A stretch of DNA of 64,000 nucleotides, from assembly GCA_963782495.1 (NCBI GenBank), contig CAWAJU010000009.1, positions 434,001 to 498,000 on the forward strand, given 5' to 3'. The notes beneath the pieces are model-generated. The model was not told the DNA's origin and searched no databases. It saw nothing but the letters and a program-made list of their open reading frames with translations. Made by a program: the position numbers and the translations under genes. This DNA comes from DASQBT01 sp963782495. GTDB lineage: Bacteria > Pseudomonadota > Gammaproteobacteria > Burkholderiales > Thiobacillaceae. Shown here one piece after another: positions 43,864 through 52,364 of the stretch (positions are counted from its first letter, which is position 1; each line of letters starts with the position of its first letter).

Positions 43864-44422
43864 ACTGCTCGCCTTCGCTGGCTCGCTGCGGCGCGAATCC
43901 TTCAATCGGCAAGCGCTGAATTACGCCGTGGCGGGCGCTCGGGACGTGGGTGCCGAAGTGAACCTGATCGAGCTTGGAGACTATCCATTGCCACTGTTTG
44001 ACCAGGACCTGGAAAGCGCCAACGGCATTCCGGATAACGCGGTGACTTTGAAACAACACTTCATCGAACACGCCGGACTATTGCTTGCCTGCCCCGAATA
44101 CAACAGCTCCATTACTCCACTGCTGAAAAACACCCTGGACTGGGTTTCACGGCCTTGGCGGGGCCAAGCCGGCTCGGCCCCGTATCGGAACAAAGTCGCG
44201 GCGCTGGTCTCGGCCAGTTCGAGTAATCTGGGCGGACTCCGGGGCCTGCGCCATGTGCGCGAAATCCTCACCACTCTGGGTGTCCTGGTCATTCCCCGCC
44301 AGCAGGCGGTAAGCAACGCGGATCGGGTATTCGCTACGCCGCAGGATCACCCCCATATTCTTCACGGGCTGAATGAGCAAGGTCGTTTGCTGGCTGATGC
44401 TGTCGGCCGCTGGAACAAATAA
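43853..44422 (+). CDS. NADPH-dependent FMN reductase
   Basis: A 189-residue flavoprotein of the ChrR/azoreductase group. LLAFAGSLRRESFNRQAL is the phosphate-binding loop and CPEYNSSITPLLKNTLDW the flavin-stacking and substrate region. It is likely co-expressed with the flavodoxin-like gene (11-bp overlap). The substrate may be quinones, chromate or flavin. Confidence 0.92.
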   Translation: MPIKLLAFAGSLRRESFNRQALNYAVAGARDVGAEVNLIELGDYPLPLFDQDLESANGIPDNAVTLKQHFIEHAGLLLACPEYNSSITPLLKNTLDWVSRPWRGQAGSAPYRNKVAALVSASSSNLGGLRGLRHVREILTTLGVLVIPRQQAVSNADRVFATPQDHPHILHGLNEQGRLLADAVGRWNK

Positions 44423-44431
44423 TACAACGCC

Positions 44432-44457
44432 AAAAAAGACCGGCCACTAGGGCCGGT
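44432..44457 (-). terminator. Terminator of the subtilase gene
   Basis: On the reverse strand ACCGGCC-CTAGT-GGCCGGT is followed by CTTTTTT. It lies 20 nt after the stop of the subtilase gene and just beyond the converging FMN reductase gene. Confidence 0.85.
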
Positions 44458-44478
44458 AATGACACACAGGAGAGACGA

Positions 44479-47400
44479 CTATTGATAGAAGGTAATGGTC
44501 ACATTGGCCTGATTGCCTGATGAATCGGTGGCGCTCGCCGTCATGGTATGGGCACCAGCGCTGTAGCCGATGGTTTTCCAGGAATAAGTCAGACTGCTGC
44601 TGTTCGCCGTGGCCTTGATTACTCCATCAATGGCCAAGCTGACGCTGCTGACTTTCACGTTATCCGTTGCACTGACCACGAGCCTGAACGTGCCCAAGGG
44701 CTTCTGTCCATCCACCAGGCCGGTAAGCGTGACCACAGGTGGTTGCGAATCTCCAGTTGCGGCAGCGTTGTTGACCGTGACCACGACCGGCGAGGATGCC
44801 TTGAAGTTGCCCGCCGCATCGTAGGCATAGGCAGTCAGGCTGGCGCTGCCGTTGGCAACAGTCTTGGAGTCCCAGCTGAAGGCGAACGGCGCAGTCGTGT
44901 CAGAGGCAATCTTGGTGCCGTTGACATACAGGTCAACCTGGGTCACGCCCACGTTGTCGCTGGCGTTCACATTCACCGACACCGTCCCGCTGACCGTGCC
45001 ACCGGTCGGCACAGCAATCGCCACCGTGGGTGCGGTGGTGTCCGGCACGACGTTGTTGACCGTGACCGCAACCGGCGAGGATGCCTTGAAGTTGCCCGCC
45101 GCATCGTAGGCATAGGCAGTCAGGCTGGCGCTGCCGTTGGCAACAGTCTTGGAGTCCCAGCTGAAGGCGAACGGCGCAGTCGTGTCAGAGGCGACCTTTG
45201 TGCCGTTGACATACAGGTCAACCTGGGTCACGCCCACGTTGTCGCTGGCGTTCACATTCACCGCCACCGTCCCGCTGACCGTGCCACCGGTCGGCACAGC
45301 AATCGCCACCGTGGGTGCGGTGGTGTCCGGCACGACGTTGTTGACCGTGACCGCAACCGGCGAGGATGCCTTGAAGTTGCCCGCCGCATCGTAGGCATAG
45401 GCAGTCAGGCTGGCGCTGCCGTTGGCAACGGTCTTGGAGTCCCAGCTGAAGGCGAACGGCGCAGTCGTGTCAGAGGCGATCTTTGTGCCGTTGACATACA
45501 GGTCAACCTGGGTCACGCCCACGTTGTCGCTGGCGTTCACATTCACCGCCACCGTCCCGCTGACCGTGCCACCGGTCGGCACAGCAATCGCCACCGTGGG
45601 TGCGGTGGTGTCCGGCACGACGTTGTTGACCGTGACCACGACCGGCGAGGATGCCTTGAAGTTCCCCGCCGCATCGTAGGCATAGGCAGTCAGGCTGGCG
45701 CTGCCGTTGGCAACAGTCTTGGAGTCCCAGCTGAAGGCGAACGGCGCAGTCGTGTCAGAGGCGATCTTTGTGCCGTTGACATACAGGTCAACCTGGGTCA
45801 CGCCCACGTTGTCGCTGGCGTTCACATTCACCGCCACCGTCCCGCTGACCGCACCGCCGGTCGGCGCAGCAATCGCCACCGTGGGCGCAGTGGTGTCCGA
45901 CGTCACGTTGCCAACCAAGAAGGTAATGGTCATGCTGGCCTGATTGCCTGAAGAATCGGTGGCACTCGCCGTCATGGTGTGAACACCATCGCTGTAGCCG
46001 ATGGTTTTCCAGGTATAGATCAGGCTGCTTCCACTAGCCGTGGATATGACGACCCCGTCGATCGCAAGGCTGACGCTGCTGACTTTCACGTTATCCGTTG
46101 CACTGACCACAAGCCTGAACGTGCCCAAGGGCTTCTGTCCATCCACCAGGCCGGTAAGCGTGACCACAGGTGGTTGCGAATCTCCAGTTGCGGCAGCGTT
46201 GTTGACCGTGACCACGACCGGCGAGGATGCCTTGAAGTTGCCCGCCGCATCGTAGGCATAGGCAGTCAGGCTGGCGCTGCCGTTGGCAACAGTCTTGGAG
46301 TCCCAGCTGAAGGCGAACGGCGCAGTCGTGTCAGAGGCAACCTTGGTGCCGTTGACATACAGGTCAACCTGGGTCACGCCCACGTTGTCGCTGGCGTTCA
46401 CATTCACCGCCACCGTCCCGCTGACCGTGCCACCGGTCGGCACAGCAATCGCCACCGTGGGTGCGGTGGTGTCCGGCACGACGTTGTTGACCGTGACCGC
46501 AACCGGCGAGGATGCCTTGAAGTTGCCCGCCGCATCGTAGGCATAGGCAGTCAGGCTGGCGCTGCCGTTGGCAATGGTCTTGGAGTCCCAGCTGAAGGCG
46601 AACGGCGCAGTCGTGTCAGAGGCGATCTTTGTGCCGTTGACATACAGGTCAACCTGGGTCACGCCCACGTTGTCGCTGGCGTTCACATTCACCGCCACCG
46701 TCCCGCTGACCGTGCCGCCGGTCGGCGCAGCAATCGCCACCGTGGGCGCAGTGGTGTCCGGCACGACGTTGTTGACCGTGACCACGACCGGCGTGGACGC
46801 AGTCGTGTTGCCGGCTGCGTCGGAGGCATAGGCAGTCAGGCTGACGCTGCCGTTGCCAACAGTCTTGGAATCCCAGCTGAAGGCGAACGGCGCAGCCGTG
46901 TCAGAGGCAACCTTGGTGCCGTTGACATACAGGTCAACCTGGGTAACGCCCACGTTGTCGCTGGCATTCACATTCACCGACACCAGCCCGCTGACCGCAC
47001 CGCCCGTCGGCGCAGCAATCGCCACCGTGGGCGCTTGGACATCGACCGGTGGTATGGGTGGGAGCGAGAGGGCTGCATAGACAACCGCGCCGGCATTGAG
47101 CAGTCCATAGCCAAATGTGGAGTCGTACCCGGGAGTCCCCAAATCCGTGGTGGTACTCAGCAGTAGATTGTCCACCTGGGCAGCAGTGAGGCCCGGATTT
47201 GCAGAGATTGCCAGGGCCGCCGTGCCGGCCACCAAGGGACTGGAAAACGAGGTCCCGCTGGCATTGCCATAGCCGCCGCCATTCTTCGTCGTGAATATGC
47301 CCACGCCTGGCGCGGCCAGGTCGACATAGTCTCCGGTACTGGTGAAACTTGCCGCGACATTGTTCTTGTCGGTAGCCGACACCGCCAGCAGGGAAGAGCT

Positions 47401-48285
47401 GGGCGCGTAGGCCTCTTGCACTCCGCTATTGCCCGCTGCCACCACAACCACGCCGCCCTTGGCACGCAGGTAATCGGCGGCGGCCTGGACCGTGGTGCTT
47501 CCAGCCACCCCGTTGAAGCTGATGTTGGCTACGCGAGCGCCGTGATCTGCCGCCCAGTAGATACCCTGCGCAACGGTGCTGAAATAGGCATAGCCATTGG
47601 CGTCCGCAATTCGCACCGGCATGATCTTGGCACCCCAGGCAATGCCGGCCGAGCCGATGCCGTCATTGGCTGCAGCCGAGGCGGTGCCCGCTACCAGCGT
47701 CCCGTGCCCGTAGACATCGGATGTGTCGGGGTTGTCGTCGTAAATGTTCCAGCCCGGCACGATGTTGGACGCCAGGTCAGGATGGGTCGCATCCACCCCC
47801 GTGTCGAGAATGGCGATCACCACGCCGGTGCCATTCTCGTAGTCCCAGGCTTGCGGTGCATTGATATCGGGGAGGTGCCAGCTGCTTGAGTAATAGGGAT
47901 CCGTCACGACGGTGTCCGCAACGGCGACCCGCGCATCCTGCTCGACAAACTTGAACAGTTTGCTTGACTTTAGTTTCTTCAGTACCGATGCACTGAGAAC
48001 TGGCCCTGTCATTTCCACGAGTTGCAAGTTTTGCTTATTCAATCTGCGCAGGCGATGTGCGTTCGCGGCCTTTAATTCATGATCCAGATCGGCGTCGGCA
48101 AGTCCTGCCCTCGGCTGCACAATGAATCTGTCGATGGGTTCAAATGATGCCGATTGCGCCTGGCCCGAAAAGGTAAAGATAAGAGCTGACGCCAATGCAG
48201 CAATCAGTAGCGCCGGGACAGGGCCGGTACGATAGCCATCCCGGCAATTGCGGGATACGAGATGATTTTGGTCCAGGGCGGTCAT
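44479..48285 (-). CDS. Secreted subtilisin-like protease with nine Ig-like repeats
   Basis: A protein of about 1268 residues from ATG 48285 (GGAG upstream). There is a signal segment around residues 23-46 (PALLIAALASALIFTFS), then a propeptide of about 80 residues. The S8 catalytic domain has Asp161 (ILDTGVDATHPDL), His194 (YGHGTLVAG), Asn286 (AAGNSG) and Ser346 (SGTSFSSP). From about residue 440 onward come seven near-identical Big_7-type Ig domains of about 95 residues (motif ASDNVGVTQVDLYVNGTK) and two of a second type (VVTLTGLVDGQKPLG). The order is A-A-A-B-A-A-A-A-B. It is likely cell-surface or secreted. A c-di-GMP riboswitch and terminator lie in its leader. Confidence 0.93.
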   Translation of the reverse strand: MTALDQNHLVSRNCRDGYRTGPVPALLIAALASALIFTFSGQAQSASFEPIDRFIVQPRAGLADADLDHELKAANAHRLRRLNKQNLQLVEMTGPVLSASVLKKLKSSKLFKFVEQDARVAVADTVVTDPYYSSSWHLPDINAPQAWDYENGTGVVIAILDTGVDATHPDLASNIVPGWNIYDDNPDTSDVYGHGTLVAGTASAAANDGIGSAGIAWGAKIMPVRIADANGYAYFSTVAQGIYWAADHGARVANISFNGVAGSTTVQAAADYLRAKGGVVVVAAGNSGVQEAYAPSSSLLAVSATDKNNVAASFTSTGDYVDLAAPGVGIFTTKNGGGYGNASGTSFSSPLVAGTAALAISANPGLTAAQVDNLLLSTTTDLGTPGYDSTFGYGLLNAGAVVYAALSLPPIPPVDVQAPTVAIAAPTGGAVSGLVSVNVNASDNVGVTQVDLYVNGTKVASDTAAPFAFSWDSKTVGNGSVSLTAYASDAAGNTTASTPVVVTVNNVVPDTTAPTVAIAAPTGGTVSGTVAVNVNASDNVGVTQVDLYVNGTKIASDTTAPFAFSWDSKTIANGSASLTAYAYDAAGNFKASSPVAVTVNNVVPDTTAPTVAIAVPTGGTVSGTVAVNVNASDNVGVTQVDLYVNGTKVASDTTAPFAFSWDSKTVANGSASLTAYAYDAAGNFKASSPVVVTVNNAAATGDSQPPVVTLTGLVDGQKPLGTFRLVVSATDNVKVSSVSLAIDGVVISTASGSSLIYTWKTIGYSDGVHTMTASATDSSGNQASMTITFLVGNVTSDTTAPTVAIAAPTGGAVSGTVAVNVNASDNVGVTQVDLYVNGTKIASDTTAPFAFSWDSKTVANGSASLTAYAYDAAGNFKASSPVVVTVNNVVPDTTAPTVAIAVPTGGTVSGTVAVNVNASDNVGVTQVDLYVNGTKIASDTTAPFAFSWDSKTVANGSASLTAYAYDAAGNFKASSPVAVTVNNVVPDTTAPTVAIAVPTGGTVSGTVAVNVNASDNVGVTQVDLYVNGTKVASDTTAPFAFSWDSKTVANGSASLTAYAYDAAGNFKASSPVAVTVNNVVPDTTAPTVAIAVPTGGTVSGTVSVNVNASDNVGVTQVDLYVNGTKIASDTTAPFAFSWDSKTVANGSASLTAYAYDAAGNFKASSPVVVTVNNAAATGDSQPPVVTLTGLVDGQKPLGTFRLVVSATDNVKVSSVSLAIDGVIKATANSSSLTYSWKTIGYSAGAHTMTASATDSSGNQANVTITFYQ
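44750..47040. repeat. 285-bp coding tandem repeats (Ig domains)
   Basis: Seven copies of a 285-bp unit and two copies of a second unit of roughly the same size lie within the subtilase gene. Inner copies differ by only a few bases (for example GCAATC/GCGACC/GCGATC variants before TTTGTGCCGTTGACA), which indicates recent duplication or gene conversion. Repeat number may vary between strains, and assembly collapse is possible. Long forward frames here are antisense shadows. Confidence 0.9.
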
Positions 48286-48306
48286 GCATTGCTCCGTGCG
48301 AGTCTG

Positions 48307-48346
48307 AAAAAAGCTGAGGGACACACGCGCAACCGCACTCCCAAGC
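48307..48346 (-). terminator. Riboswitch-linked terminator
   Basis: On the reverse strand GCT-GGGA-G-TGCG / CGCG-TCCC-AGC forms a bulged stem with loop GTTG, followed by TTTTTT. It lies between the c-di-GMP aptamer and the subtilase start codon (22 nt before the ATG) and is the likely expression platform. Confidence 0.65.
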
Positions 48347-48353
48347 AGGAGAA

Positions 48354-48437
48354 CCGGCAACCCCGCTTTCTGGTCAAAATTCGCAGACCGGAGGCTTTGC
48401 GTCCCCGCCTCACGGCGGGTTTGCCCTTAACAGCCGG
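48354..48437 (-). promoter_or_regulatory. Cyclic-di-GMP-I (GEMM-I) riboswitch upstream of subtilase
   Basis: The reverse strand has all class I hallmarks in order. P1 is formed by CCGGC and GCCGG. Then come AGGGCAAACC, the P1b helix CCCGCC-GTGA-GGCGGG with a GNRA tetraloop, GGGACGCAAAGCCTCCGG, a second helix GGTC/GACC, and the receptor side AGCGGGGTTGCCGG. It lies 70 nt upstream of the subtilase gene and just before a terminator. c-di-GMP therefore probably sets expression of the secreted protease/adhesin. Confidence 0.93.
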
Positions 48438-48636
48438 AAACCTTGATTTGATCCTTGGTAGAGGACAAGATCACAGCTTCCTTGATATGGGATATCGTCA
48501 CGATCTCAACGTTATTGATGATTACCCGACAAACGGCCCCAAGCTCCAAGCGTTTCTATTGTCCGATGGGCAACCTTATGATTTTCTTGCGTGCAAACGA
48601 ATTATGCAGCTTTTTGCCTTGTTCTGAAACCTTCGA

Positions 48637-49194
48637 TTGCTTGCGATAGGAGTGACCACGACAAACTATTCTCCCGCCGCCCGTTTCTTTCACTGGCTCA
48701 TAGCCGCCCTCCTTCTGGGCAACTTCTTCTTCGGCCTGTCGCTGGATAATCTGCCCCTGAGCCCGGAAAAGCTTCAGCGCATCACTTGGCACAAGTGGGT
48801 AGGCATAACCATATTCGGGCTGGTGAGCGTGAGGCTCATCTATCGCCTGCTGGCAAAGCCGCCCCCGCCCGAACCCGGGACCGCGTGGCAAATCAAGGCG
48901 TCCCGGGCAGTGCATTGGACACTCTATCTCTTGATGTTTGCAATTCCCTTTTCAGGCTGGTGTCTCAGCTCCGCTGCCGGCGTCCCGGTCGTGTACCTGA
49001 ATCTCTGGCAATTGCCGGCCCTGCTGCCCAAGAACAAGGCCTGGGTGGATGGGCTGAAGGAACTGCACTTGAGTTTGAACATAGGCATGGCCGCGCTGGT
49101 CTCAGTACATGTTCTGGCGGCCCTGAAACACCATTTCCTTGACCGGGACATGACCCTGGTGCGCATGCTGCCGATACTGAAACGACGTTCATGA
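48637..49194 (+). CDS. Cytochrome b561-type membrane protein
   Basis: A protein of about 180-185 residues with four membrane helices and haem-ligand His residues: AARFFHWLIAALLLGNFFFG, ITWHKWVGI, AVHWTLYLLMF and SVHVLAALKHHF. It belongs to the bacterial cytochrome b561 (CybB) family, which oxidises quinol or delivers electrons in the membrane. The start is uncertain: TTG 48637, or GTG 48652 (giving MTTTNYSPAARFF). It overlaps the YceI gene by 4 bp, a common pairing. Confidence 0.9.
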   Translation: MLAIGVTTTNYSPAARFFHWLIAALLLGNFFFGLSLDNLPLSPEKLQRITWHKWVGITIFGLVSVRLIYRLLAKPPPPEPGTAWQIKASRAVHWTLYLLMFAIPFSGWCLSSAAGVPVVYLNLWQLPALLPKNKAWVDGLKELHLSLNIGMAALVSVHVLAALKHHFLDRDMTLVRMLPILKRRS

Positions 49195-49760
49195 ACGGGA
49201 TTCGATCACTTCTACTGGCCATCGGCCTGCTGTCAGGTCTGGCGCATGCCGGCAATTGGCGCATCGACCAATCACAAAGTCGACTGGGCTTTGAGTACCG
49301 CGCCATGGGCGCGCCGGTCGAGGGCGAATTCCGCCGTTATCTGGCCGACATCCAATGGGACGCCAACCAGCCTGCGAGTGCGCACATTCGTTTGGACGTC
49401 GATGCCGGCAGCATTGATGCCGGCTTGCCTGATGCCACTTCGGAGGCGGCGAAGAATGACTTCTTGGATAGCCGCCGCTACCCTTGGGCGCGCTTTGTCT
49501 CAACCACTGTCCAGCCTCAGGGCAAGGAGCGTTACCTGCTTAAGGGGACCCTGACAATCAAGGGAATCAGTCGCCCAGTCAGTCTCCCCATTCTGTTACA
49601 GGCGGATGGGCCCGCGCAAAGGCTCAAAGGCACATTCGTGCTCAAACGGCTGGATTTTGGCATTGGCCAGGGCCAATGGACGGACACCTCGGCGCTTGCA
49701 AACGAAGTGCCGGTTGCATTCTCGTTAAGATTGCTGCCGGTCAATCTGCCTGCGCACTGA
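49191..49760 (+). CDS. YceI family periplasmic protein (first copy)
   Basis: A 189-residue lipocalin-like protein with a signal peptide (IRSLLLAIGLLSGLAHA). The YceI pattern is clear: WRIDQSQSRLGFEYRAMGAPVEGEF, FLDSRRYPWARFVS, then GTLTIKGISRPVSLPI. Members bind polyisoprenoids or quinone-like lipids. Its start overlaps the cytochrome b561 stop, so the two probably work in the same redox unit. Confidence 0.9.
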   Translation: MNGIRSLLLAIGLLSGLAHAGNWRIDQSQSRLGFEYRAMGAPVEGEFRRYLADIQWDANQPASAHIRLDVDAGSIDAGLPDATSEAAKNDFLDSRRYPWARFVSTTVQPQGKERYLLKGTLTIKGISRPVSLPILLQADGPAQRLKGTFVLKRLDFGIGQGQWTDTSALANEVPVAFSLRLLPVNLPAH

Positions 49761-49762
49761 AC

Positions 49763-50317
49763 ATGAAATGGTTTCTGCCCGCTATGCTCCTGTTCGCCTC
49801 GCCCGCGTGGTGCGTGAGTTACACGATCGATCCGGCCCACACCTATCCCGGCTTCGAAATCGACCACCTGGGCTTCTCCACCCAGCGCGGCCAGTTTGAC
49901 CGTACAAGCGGAATCCTCGAACTGGATCAAGTGGTCCATACCGGCCGACTGGAAGTTCATGTGGACGTTGCGTCTCTGGATACGGGCCAGGATGCCCGTG
50001 ATGAGGTACTCAAGGGAGTCGACTGGTTTCAGGTGCAACGCTACCCGGAAATGGTCTATCGCTCGGAGCACTTCGTCTTCGATGGCGACCGGCCGGTTGC
50101 GCTAGAAGGCATGCTCACCCTGCTGGGCCAGACCCATCCCCTGCGGTTGGAAATCACCCGGTTCAATTGCGGCTTCAACCTGGTCGAAAAGAAGCGCGGC
50201 TGCGGTGCCGATGCGCACACGCTGCTGCACCGCTCGGACTACGGCATGCGCACCGGCCTGCCGTTCGTGGGTGACGAAGTCAGGCTGAATATTCAGGTGG
50301 AAGCCTATCTGCCCTGA
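49763..50317 (+). CDS. YceI family periplasmic protein (second copy)
   Basis: A 184-residue protein with a signal peptide (MKWFLPAMLLFASPAWC) and YceI fold: YTIDPAHTYPGFEIDHLGFSTQRGQFDRTSG, YPEMVYRSEHF, LEGMLTLLGQTHPLRLEI. Two cysteines (FNCGFN, RGCGAD) are near the C-terminal end. It starts 3 nt after the first copy. The two are diverged paralogues. Confidence 0.92.
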   Translation: MKWFLPAMLLFASPAWCVSYTIDPAHTYPGFEIDHLGFSTQRGQFDRTSGILELDQVVHTGRLEVHVDVASLDTGQDARDEVLKGVDWFQVQRYPEMVYRSEHFVFDGDRPVALEGMLTLLGQTHPLRLEITRFNCGFNLVEKKRGCGADAHTLLHRSDYGMRTGLPFVGDEVRLNIQVEAYLP

Positions 50318-50333
50318 GGCGTGTTAACACACC

Positions 50334-52307
50334 CTACTCAACGGGTTGTTTGAGCTGCTCCAGGATCGCCGGATTCTCCAGGGTGGACACATCCTGAGTA
50401 ATCGTTTCGTCTTTGGCGATTGCCCTGAGCAGGCGCCGCATGATCTTGCCTGAACGGGTCTTGGGCAGGTTGTCGCCAAAGCGGATATCGTCCGGCTTGG
50501 CGATCGGACCGATTTCCTTGGCCACCCAGTCGCGCAATTCTGCCACCAGTTTTTTCGCTTCCTCGCCAACCGGCCGGTTGCCCTTGCAGACGACAAATGC
50601 CACCACCGCCTCGCCCTTGATGTCGTGCGGCTTGCCCACTACAGCCGCTTCCGCAACCCGCGGATGGGCCACCAGGGCAGACTCGATTTCCATGGTGCCC
50701 AGACGATGGCCGGATACGTTCAGGACATCGTCAATGCGGCCCATGATCCAGAAAAAACCATCCGCGTCCAGGTGCGCAGAATCGCCTGCCAGATACATCT
50801 TCCCGCCCAGTTCCTCGGGAAAATAAGCTTGCTTGTAGCGCTCCGGGTCTCCCCACAGGGTGCGCAACTGGGACGGAAATGGCCGCTTGATGACCAGATA
50901 GCCGCCCTGGCCTTTTTCGACGTCGTGGCCGTGTTCATCGACAATTGCAGCCATGATGCCTGGTAGAGGCAGGGTGCAGGATCCGGGTTTGGTCGCCACC
51001 GCGCCGGGCAAAGGCGAAATCATGTTGCAGCCGGTTTCGGTCTGCCACCAGGTGTCGACGATGGGACAGCGCGACTGGCCGATGACCTCGTGATACCACA
51101 TCCAGGCTTCAGGATTGATGGGCTCGCCCACCGTGCCAAGCAGGCGCAGGGAGCTCAGATCAAATTTTGCAGGCCATTCCGAGCCCAGCTTGATCAGCGA
51201 ACGAATTGCGGTCGGCGCGGTATAGAAGGTCGTGACCTTGTGCTTCTGAACCATTTCCCAGAAACGGCCGGCGTGGGGATAGGTGGGAATGCCCTCGAAC
51301 ATGACCTCGGTCATGCCCATGGCCAGCGGCCCGTAGCAAACATAAGTGTGGCCGGTGATCCAGCCCACGTCGGCGGTACACCAGTACACGTCGGTCCTGG
51401 GCTTGGCATCGAACACCCATTGCATCGACAGGATGGCGCCCAGCAAATAGCCAGCCGAGGAGTGTTGCACGCCCTTGGGTTTGCCGGTCGAACCCGAGGT
51501 GTAAAGAATGAACAACGGATCCTCGGCACCTACCCAGGTCGGTTCGCAACTGTCGGACTGTCCGGCAATGGCATCCTGCCACCAGATGTCGCGCCCATCG
51601 GTCCAGTTAACGGGGCCGCCGCTGCGCTTGTACACCACCACGTTCGTCACGCATTCGTACCCGCCCATGGCAAGGGCATCATCCACTGCCGCTTTCAGCG
51701 GCACGGCCTTGCCGCCGCGCATGGATTCATCGGCCGTCACCACCAGCTTGGCGGCCGCATCGACGATGCGCTCATGCAGACTCTTGGCGGAGAAGCCGCC
51801 GAACACCACCGAGTGGATCGCGCCGATGCGCGCACAGGCCTGCATGGCCACGACCGCCTCGATGCTCATGGGCATGTAGATGATGACCCGATCGCCCTTG
51901 CCCGCGCCGAGCTTCTTCAGACCATTAGCGAACCGGGATACGCGCTGCAGCAGGTCCTTATAAGAAGAGGTGGTAACCGTGCCGTCGTCCGCCTCGAAGA
52001 TGATCGCGGTCTTGTCTCCCAGCCCAGCCTGGATATTCTTGTCCAGGCAATTGTATGAGATGTTCAACTCACCGTCTTCGAACCACTTGTAAAACGGCGC
52101 GTTGCTCTCGTCCAGCACCTTGGAAAACGGCTTATGCCAAACGATGTTGGTGCGCGCCTGATCGGCCCAGAAGCCTGAGTAGTCCTCCGCAGCCTTGTCA
52201 CACAAGGCCTGGTATGCGCCCATGCCCGATACCGTCGCCGCGGCCTTGAACTCATCGCTGGGCGGGAAGCTGCGAGTTTCATGCAGTACGGAGGTAATGG
52301 CGGTCAT
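50334..52307 (-). CDS. acs: Acetyl-CoA synthetase
   Basis: A protein of about 657 residues that converts acetate, ATP and CoA to acetyl-CoA. The adenylation motifs are YTSGSTGKPKGVQHSS, WWQTETG and GDSAHLDADGFFWIMGR. The acetylation-site Lys lies in the C-terminal KTRSGKIMRRLLR. The start MTAITSVLHETRSFPPS at 52307 has GGAGACTCC upstream. The longer frame is not credible. It is divergent from glnE with a 57-bp gap. Confidence 0.96.
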   Translation of the reverse strand: MTAITSVLHETRSFPPSDEFKAAATVSGMGAYQALCDKAAEDYSGFWADQARTNIVWHKPFSKVLDESNAPFYKWFEDGELNISYNCLDKNIQAGLGDKTAIIFEADDGTVTTSSYKDLLQRVSRFANGLKKLGAGKGDRVIIYMPMSIEAVVAMQACARIGAIHSVVFGGFSAKSLHERIVDAAAKLVVTADESMRGGKAVPLKAAVDDALAMGGYECVTNVVVYKRSGGPVNWTDGRDIWWQDAIAGQSDSCEPTWVGAEDPLFILYTSGSTGKPKGVQHSSAGYLLGAILSMQWVFDAKPRTDVYWCTADVGWITGHTYVCYGPLAMGMTEVMFEGIPTYPHAGRFWEMVQKHKVTTFYTAPTAIRSLIKLGSEWPAKFDLSSLRLLGTVGEPINPEAWMWYHEVIGQSRCPIVDTWWQTETGCNMISPLPGAVATKPGSCTLPLPGIMAAIVDEHGHDVEKGQGGYLVIKRPFPSQLRTLWGDPERYKQAYFPEELGGKMYLAGDSAHLDADGFFWIMGRIDDVLNVSGHRLGTMEIESALVAHPRVAEAAVVGKPHDIKGEAVVAFVVCKGNRPVGEEAKKLVAELRDWVAKEIGPIAKPDDIRFGDNLPKTRSGKIMRRLLRAIAKDETITQDVSTLENPAILEQLKQPVE

Positions 52308-52364
52308 GCTGGAGTCTCCTGGGATTAATATTGATGCTGCCTGGACGCTAATTCTAACCACCCG

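Noticed and set aside
44750..47040. Possible CRISPR array (since a Cas6-like gene is present)
   Set aside because: Units are 285 bp, contiguous, coding and have no spacers.
44548..47166. Two long forward frames over the subtilase
   Set aside because: They are periodic antisense reads of the 285-bp Ig repeats, without start signals or known domains.
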